From positions 511,501 to 575,500 of the forward strand of contig JARHVA010004904.1 of NCBI GenBank assembly GCA_037957365.1: 64,000 nt of DNA, read 5' to 3'. A program made the translations under genes and the position numbers. Origin of the DNA: Torreya grandis. Taxonomy: Eukaryota; Streptophyta; Pinopsida; Cupressales; Taxaceae. Under the pieces are notes generated by a model. The model did no database searches, was not told where the DNA came from, and saw nothing but the letters and a program-made list of their open reading frames with translations. Every line of letters starts with the position of its first letter. Position 1 is the first letter of the stretch. Below, piece by piece: positions 58,370-64,000 of the stretch.

Positions 58370-59259
58370 TATATGCAGGATAATTTTTTTCCCTTAGTCA
58401 TTCATCTAAACTCATCATTTATCATTCTAATATCATCTTAAAATCCACTAACTAACCCTTTCCTGACTAATAATCTTCTTCGCCCCCACTTTTTCATATT
58501 TCCTATACCATACTAACCTTTACATATCCCACATTATATTAATTTGTCCATTAATTATCCTATTAATATCCAATTAACCTAATAATCCTATCCCATGCCC
58601 ACTTGACAATTTTATATTCAAAAATCCTAACTACCCCCTATCTACATATTCATAGGCATTCCTACAAACCTATTTTTTAATCCCATATAAAAATCTTCAC
58701 TAAACCCCATTAAATAAATTAATACCCTCTATAAGTCTCCTTAATACTCTAAGATCTCTTCAATTCCATTTCTAGGGAATTCTATTGAATTTTAAATTCA
58801 TGGGATCATTTAATACATTTCCTACCAATGAAATTTTAAGTTTATTAGAAATTTGAGAGCCCTTGATCTCCCAAGGCCTGATTTTGAATTTGAACCATAC
58901 ATTTACCCTCCCTCTCTTCTATAAATATCCATGTAAGGCTCTTGTCTAGACCAATCAAAAAATTATAAATATTGTGAGATTTCATGCTATTACCATTGCA
59001 TCCATAGCCATAGTCTCTTGCATCCATAAGATCCTTGAATTAATTTTGTCTTGAAATCCAACATCTTTCAATCCAATTATCTTGTATCAATATTTATGAT
59101 CTTAGAGGGAAGACTCAAGGAGGAAAAATGATGGTAAAATTGATCTAATTAATTCTGATTACTTCTTCATTATCTTTTTTTTTATGTTTTGTTAATTTTG
59201 AGTTCATTTAACTAGTTGGTGTACACTTGAATCCATTTTCTTAAATTTCACATCAAAAA
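58370..59259 (+). repeat. Gypsy-3 3' LTR
   Basis: It pairs with 41818-42656. Its first dinucleotide is TA instead of TG, and its end CATCAAAAA stands for CATCATACA. A TATAAATA box is at 58920-58927. Confidence 0.88.
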
Positions 59260-60000
59260 ACTAGATCTAATCTCATACAAGGAAAAGAACATTTGATAGA
59301 GACATGATCATTGGTTTTTATTGTCCTTGTTTGTTGATTTTTTATTTTTTACAAAAAACATGAATTTAGGACACAATCATGTGTGACAATGGAAAATAGG
59401 CCTATATGCATAGATTTTATCGTTAGATGTACATGAGAGATCTATGGATCACTTTCTGAAGTTGAAAATACTAGTAGGGCATACAATTATCAATTGAAAT
59501 ACAAGTATAAAAAATAAGAGTGTAGTTGGGTTGAGTTAACCCTAATCACCCCCATGATGATTGAAAACTTCCTACATATCCAATACTCCAAGGAGGGAAA
59601 TCAAACCCTTTGTATTTATCCCATGTAAGTGTTTAATGCAAATGTGATCCTTTAACTATATAAATGCATCTAGAATCAGATTGAATACTCAATCATATAG
59701 GATTAGGGATGCATAAAATTGGTTCAAGACTTGGCTGAGGATTGCTTGAGGTGATTAGAACCTAAATTGGGAAGAATATGGAATATTTGATTAGTTTGCA
59801 TTTCTATCAATAAGCCTCTGAATTAAAATTATTAATTTGTGTAATAAGTGAATTGAGTGTGATTTTATATGAATTCAAATGGGATGAATATGCATTAGGA
59901 AGCCTAAAAATATGGAGGATGACCTTAGGGAGGATTCAATTTGAAAATATGACCATTTTTGGGAAGAAGATAATAATGTTGGATATGGTCAATAATGTTT
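59260..60000. repeat. ~1.1-kb tandem unit, next copy (partial)
   Basis: 59260-59612 matches 32545-32917, and 59613-60000 matches 41086-41490. Similarity stops at 60000, where AAAATATGACCATT from 59944 recurs. Confidence 0.75.
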
Positions 60001-60900
60001 AAAAATATGACCATTGAGTTGTCGAATCATGATCTTCCCATGGCTTAGTTAATAAATGAAAGAAGTGTGGGGAGAATGTATTATCTAGTTCTTTTTACAT
60101 TATGAATAGTTCTAGGGTTGTCTACATGTCAATGTAAGATTGGTTTTATCAATGAGTATTACATTGAATGGACTCAATAGGGATCCCTATGTATTTGATT
60201 TGCCACCTAGATGCAATATGTACACATGCCATTTTATCATTAGATCAGGAGTCCCTATTTATACTCTATTTTGACTTTCCTAGGGTATATGGGACCTTCT
60301 ACCACCTAAGTGTATAAATGTACACATGGATTATTTACTCTCTCTAGTTACTAGGGATATAAAATAATGTGACTAGTAGGAAACACATAGTGCTTCCTCA
60401 TTTTCTTAGGTTCTGGAGACTCTGAATCTCTAACAATGTAGGATTTGTAGGAAACACATGGCACTTCCTTATTGGCTTGATCTCTTAGGGATCTGACAAC
60501 TCTTACACCAAGGGACCTAGAAAAAAAAGGCTATCATTTAAAAGATCCATGAAAAAATAAACACTAACCTATCAGCTAAAAAGCTTCTAAGATAATCTTA
60601 TCTTAGACTATGGGAATAATCTACACATTGATTTTCTATAGGAAATAATTAATGCCCAAAATAAAATAAGTACAAAAATACTTGAAGAATGAAATGGGGT
60701 TCATTATTTTCAATGTGGATATAATTATAATATTATTAGATGTGAATGAATTGGCTATCATCATAGTCGATGGAAATCTCCAAGTTTGGACTGGACTTGA
60801 CAGAGGCCCGAGAATTTTCAATTTTTGGTGATGCATAGGTCCTATTTTTTTATGAAAAGGGGTTTTTTGGTAAAAACACATTTAAAATAAAAACCATACA
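60001..60900. other. No recognisable feature
   Basis: AT-rich. A short local repeat (GTAGGAAACACATAG near 60380 and GTAGGAAACACATGG near 60448) is present. I found no coding similarity. Confidence 0.4.
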
Positions 60901-62970
60901 TTATAGAAGATATTGTAGATTTTATGATCTTGCAATAACTCCATGTACTCTGGATTCAATTTTAAAATACAAATTGAGTATATTTTCCATAGAGTTGGTA
61001 TCTACCCCTTCTATCCCTAACAATATCATAAACTTCCAATTTTTCATTGATGAACAAAATATCATTGATTTCACCATTAATACATATGTGTTTTAATCCC
61101 ATATTATTGATGAAGTTGATAGAGATGAATTTTATCTAGATGAAGAGGTTATGATAAATTTGAAAATAAACAACAACTAAAAATGTATGGATTCATTGGA
61201 AATGTTGTTTGATATGGACTATTGAGGTGAGAAAAAAGAAATAACTAATTCCAAAGGTATGTCACATGAACCTTTTAATATTTTGAGTCAAGATGATTCA
61301 AAGAATGTGCATCTAGACACCACTTGTAATGAAATAGAAAACACATAATTGTATAAGCTTTGAAGGATTATTAAGATGTTATAACTTGGAGTTATGAATA
61401 TATAAATGTGTTCGACACTTCAATACTCAATCACACCATTCCTCTCAAGATAGGGGTTGAAACTTTTCATTAGAGACAAATCCATATGAGTAATTTAATA
61501 GAACCTATGATCTTTAAGGAAATACATAAGCTTTTTATCATGCAAGATTATTTTTCCTTTTAGTCACTCCACATGGGTTGAAAATATGGATACAGTACAA
61601 AACAATAAGCGAGTAATACACTTGTGTGTGGACTTTAGGAACCTAAGATGAGATTTAGAAAAATATAATTACCCATTTTCATCACTATATGGGGTATTGA
61701 AAATAGTTAATGACTCAAAAATTATGTCATTCTTAGATGGGTATTTTGGTTAAAATTAGGTGTTGGTAAATTATAAAGATTGAATCAAGACAAACTTCAT
61801 AACTAAATGGGGAAATTTCACATATAAACAGATGTCATTTAGTCTAATCAATGCATTTTTAATTCTTGACATGATATGGACATTGCATTCAAATATTTAA
61901 TTGGTAAGTGCAATTTGATTTACGTGGATGATCTAACCATATTTTCCATGAACTGAGCAGACCATGTGAAATATTTGAGAATGGTATTAAAAATATTTGG
62001 AGAACATGGCATCTCCATCCAAAGAAGTGCATATTCAGTGTTATTTAAGGAAAATTTTTAGGCCATGCTACTTTTGAAAGAGGCATATCCATAGATTGAA
62101 ACCAAGTAGAATTAATTCTAAAAATCCCCTAGCCCGGTAGTAGAAAAATGTTGATGTCATTCTTCGATAGGTTCAATTTTGTGCATAATTTCATTTCATT
62201 TTTTAAAAAATAATTAGACCACTAAAAAATATGTTGAAGAAATATGTGAAGATTAAGTGGAATACTAAAGAACATATTACTTTTATGGAAATTAATAAGT
62301 TAATTATGAACACTCTAGTGTTGATAATTCAAGACTAAACTCAATATTTCTATATTTATTCCTTTGCCTTTGAGCACTCAAGTGTTGTTGTTATAACTTA
62401 GAGAAAATAAGCTAGAAATTTGAGACCATTTTCATGCATGAGTTATCCACTCAAAAATGTTGAACTCATGTATTCCACCATTGATAAACAATATTTTGCA
62501 TTGATTAAATTAGTTAAAATTTTTAGGCATTATATTTTATTCAATAAAGTGTTTGCCATTGTACTTGACCTTGCTATATAGGTAATGTTGATGTTAAATG
62601 AGTTAGGTGAATAGAGGGTTAAGTGTATGAATATTTTATATGAATTATATTTATACATATAGCCAATGAAACTTGTAAGTGGGCAAGGATTGAGTAAAAT
62701 GATGGCTAAATTTGATTATAATGTTATATGCAAGAAGTACACAATGCAATGTGTATCCATAGGAGTAAAAAAGGTTAGTGTTTCCTTCATTAGTGAAAAA
62801 ATAAAAAAATAAATCAATGAAAAAAACTAACTTAAGCTTAGGACCTCATGATCCAAAACAAGGATAAGATAAAATCATACAAATTATACCTTCCTTTGTA
62901 GTTTCTTCACCTTGTTGAATATAAGTGGAATGTGGTTAATAATGTAGTATCAAAGGGTCTTTATCAATGT
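60901..62970 (+). pseudogene. Gypsy-4 fragment: RT and RNase H
   Basis: A decayed Gypsy pol on plus. About 60995-61080 reads STPSIPNNIINFQFFIDEQNIIDF, resembling the tail of the archaeal-type RNase H in Gypsy-1 (PSVPDNANHWQVF). RT blocks are VDFRNL (61632), MSFLDGYFG, TNFITKWGNFTYKQMSF, then after frameshifts LIYVDDLTIFSMN (about 61917) and GEHGISI. RNase H follows with INKLIMNTLVLIIQD, YSTIDKQYFALIKLV and a NVVADALSR-like end (near 62935). There is no integrase after it, and no LTR could be paired. Confidence 0.75.
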
Positions 62971-63144
62971 CATATTTGAAGAGTGAAATGCCTAACTTTG
63001 AGTAATTTTAATAATAACTTGATAATAATTTGAATTGATGCACAAGGTAGATCTAATAACTGATAGGGATTTGCCATGAGTCTTGAGCATAGAATATGAA
63101 GAGGGTGCCCTTTATTTATAAGAAGAGTGACTGAATGTGATCTA
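62971..63144. other. Junction after Gypsy-4 RNase H
   Basis: Integrase should follow here but does not. The sequence is non-coding and leads into a tandem array, so a deletion or recombination junction is likely. Confidence 0.4.
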
Positions 63145-63480
63145 TCCATCTTTCCTTCAAGATGGAGGGTGAAGAATTAACCCTAAGGAATCACATGGAT
63201 CATGACAAGAATCACCAATATGATCCATTAATCTTGTCCAAGATGAAGGGTGGAGGATTCTCCTCAAAATATCACAAAAGGGATTAATATGAGACCTCCA
63301 TCTTGCATGCAAGATGGACAATGGAGAATGTCCCTTCAAAATATCTTGAGGGATGAAATGAGAGCCCTCCATCTTGTTTCCAAGATTTAGGGTGGATAAT
63401 CTTTCTAGAAAATATCTTATAAGATGGAATGAAGGCCCTCTATCTCATCTCCAAGATGGAGGGTGGTTAATGCTCCTTGG
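63145..63480. repeat. ~73-bp tandem array with hairpins, five units
   Basis: Each unit holds an inverted repeat of the form CCTCCATCTTG...CAAGATGGAGG (63145, 63225, 63295, 63365, 63436). It is followed by an AATATCTTxxxGGATGAAATGA-like spacer. The third contains a perfect 20-bp palindrome, CCATCTTGCATGCAAGATGG (63298-63317). Confidence 0.8.
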
Positions 63481-64000
63481 AAAGTGCTCCACATGAGGTG
63501 GAAAAAGGGGGAAATTAAATTAAATGAAATTATAAATTCCATTTCCATAGAATTTATAATTAGAGAAAGGATCGGTTAAACTAATAAAAAGGAATAATTT
63601 AATTAATATGATATGAACATGAATTTGGTTGATTTGATTGAATAAGGGGAAAATGAATAATTAAATAGAGAAAGGGAGATGACTAGTGATGACCAAAGTG
63701 GAAATTTAATGATCTAGTGTGGTTAATTACTCCAATTAAGGTTGCCCCAAGGTGAATTCAAATTTGTACATTAAATACATAGAGGAAATTAGGATTGATT
63801 TGTGTATAATTTATGGAAATTTGTTCTATTTTACAATTTTTAACACAAAAATGAATAAAATAGAGTGTCTACACAATCCATCACCAATGACTAGTGGGAT
63901 CATGATATAGTTCATTACTTATTGAACAATGATTTCCTATATTAATTTAATTCCCATTTAAATAAGAGCATTGTGCCTAAAAGAAGTAATTTTATGATCA
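63481..64000. other. Probable LTR or repeat sequence, truncated by window end
   Basis: AT-rich. Phrases such as CTCCAATTAAGGTTGCCCCAAGGTGAATTC look like plant Gypsy LTR text, but no partner is in the window. Confidence 0.35.

Larger units (their letters stand above)
41818..59259 (+). mobile_element. Tat-like Gypsy element (Gypsy-3), 17.4 kb
   Basis: The LTRs are at 41818-42656 (839 bp) and 58370-59259 (890 bp), with target duplication TCTAG (41813-41817) against ACTAG (59260-59264). Order on plus: primer site, a 5-kb leader, gag, protease, RT, Ty3-type RNase H, archaeal-type RNase H, integrase, a 4-kb tail and the 3' LTR. The large size, long leader and tail and second RNase H are as in Tat/Ogre elements. 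A solo LTR lies in the leader. Coding parts are heavily mutated. Confidence 0.9.

Noticed and set aside
1..64000. A bacterial or phage defence or biosynthetic system
   Set aside because: No operons, ribosome binding sites or prokaryotic gene families. All recognisable coding sequence is plant retroelement sequence.

Overview
This window looks like intergenic DNA from a very large, repeat-rich seed-plant nuclear genome. A gymnosperm is my best inference, from the AT-rich, gene-free sequence packed with old, stop-riddled LTR retrotransposons and a plant-type LINE ORF1. I found no convincing host gene, tRNA, rRNA, CRISPR array or microbial feature. Nearly every recognisable coding stretch belongs to a transposable element, and most are decayed.

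Layout. (1) 1040-9673: an old Copia element on the plus strand (gag, PR, IN, RT, RNase H), cut in two by a younger Copia element at 3966-8675. The younger one has 939-bp LTRs and an open gag-protease frame but no integrase. It is flanked by a 134-bp direct duplication of the target instead of the usual 5 bp. (2) 9674-10500 and 23530-27014: remains of a SIRE-like Copia 3' end with a 2.7-kb LTR, split by a 13-kb minus-strand Gypsy element (10501-23529) with 3.3-kb LTRs. In that Gypsy element the second, archaeal-type RNase H lies between protease and RT. (3) 27015-29246: a minus-strand Gypsy gag-PR linker fragment carrying a 1.6-kb LINE insertion that has ORF1 only and a 17-bp target duplication. 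(4) 29247-60000: an old tandem repeat of about 1.1 kb, interrupted by an 8.2-kb LARD-like element (32918-41080) and by a 17.4-kb Tat-like Gypsy element (41818-59259) with the usual RT - RNase H - archaeal RNase H - integrase order. Two solo LTRs of one ~530-bp family are nested in these elements. (5) 60900-63500: another decayed Gypsy RT/RNase H fragment, then a hairpin-bearing tandem array.

How the parts fit. Nested insertions give a relative order: the elements with intact flanking repeats (LARD, Tat, Gypsy-1, Copia-2, solo LTRs) landed in older ones. Five repeat-bearing LTR regions carry their own multicopy short palindromes or tandem repeats. The coding frames have been broken mainly by stops at Gln and Arg codons, as expected from deamination of methylated cytosine, more than by frameshifts. 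All family assignments are from motifs read by eye; no database search was possible.
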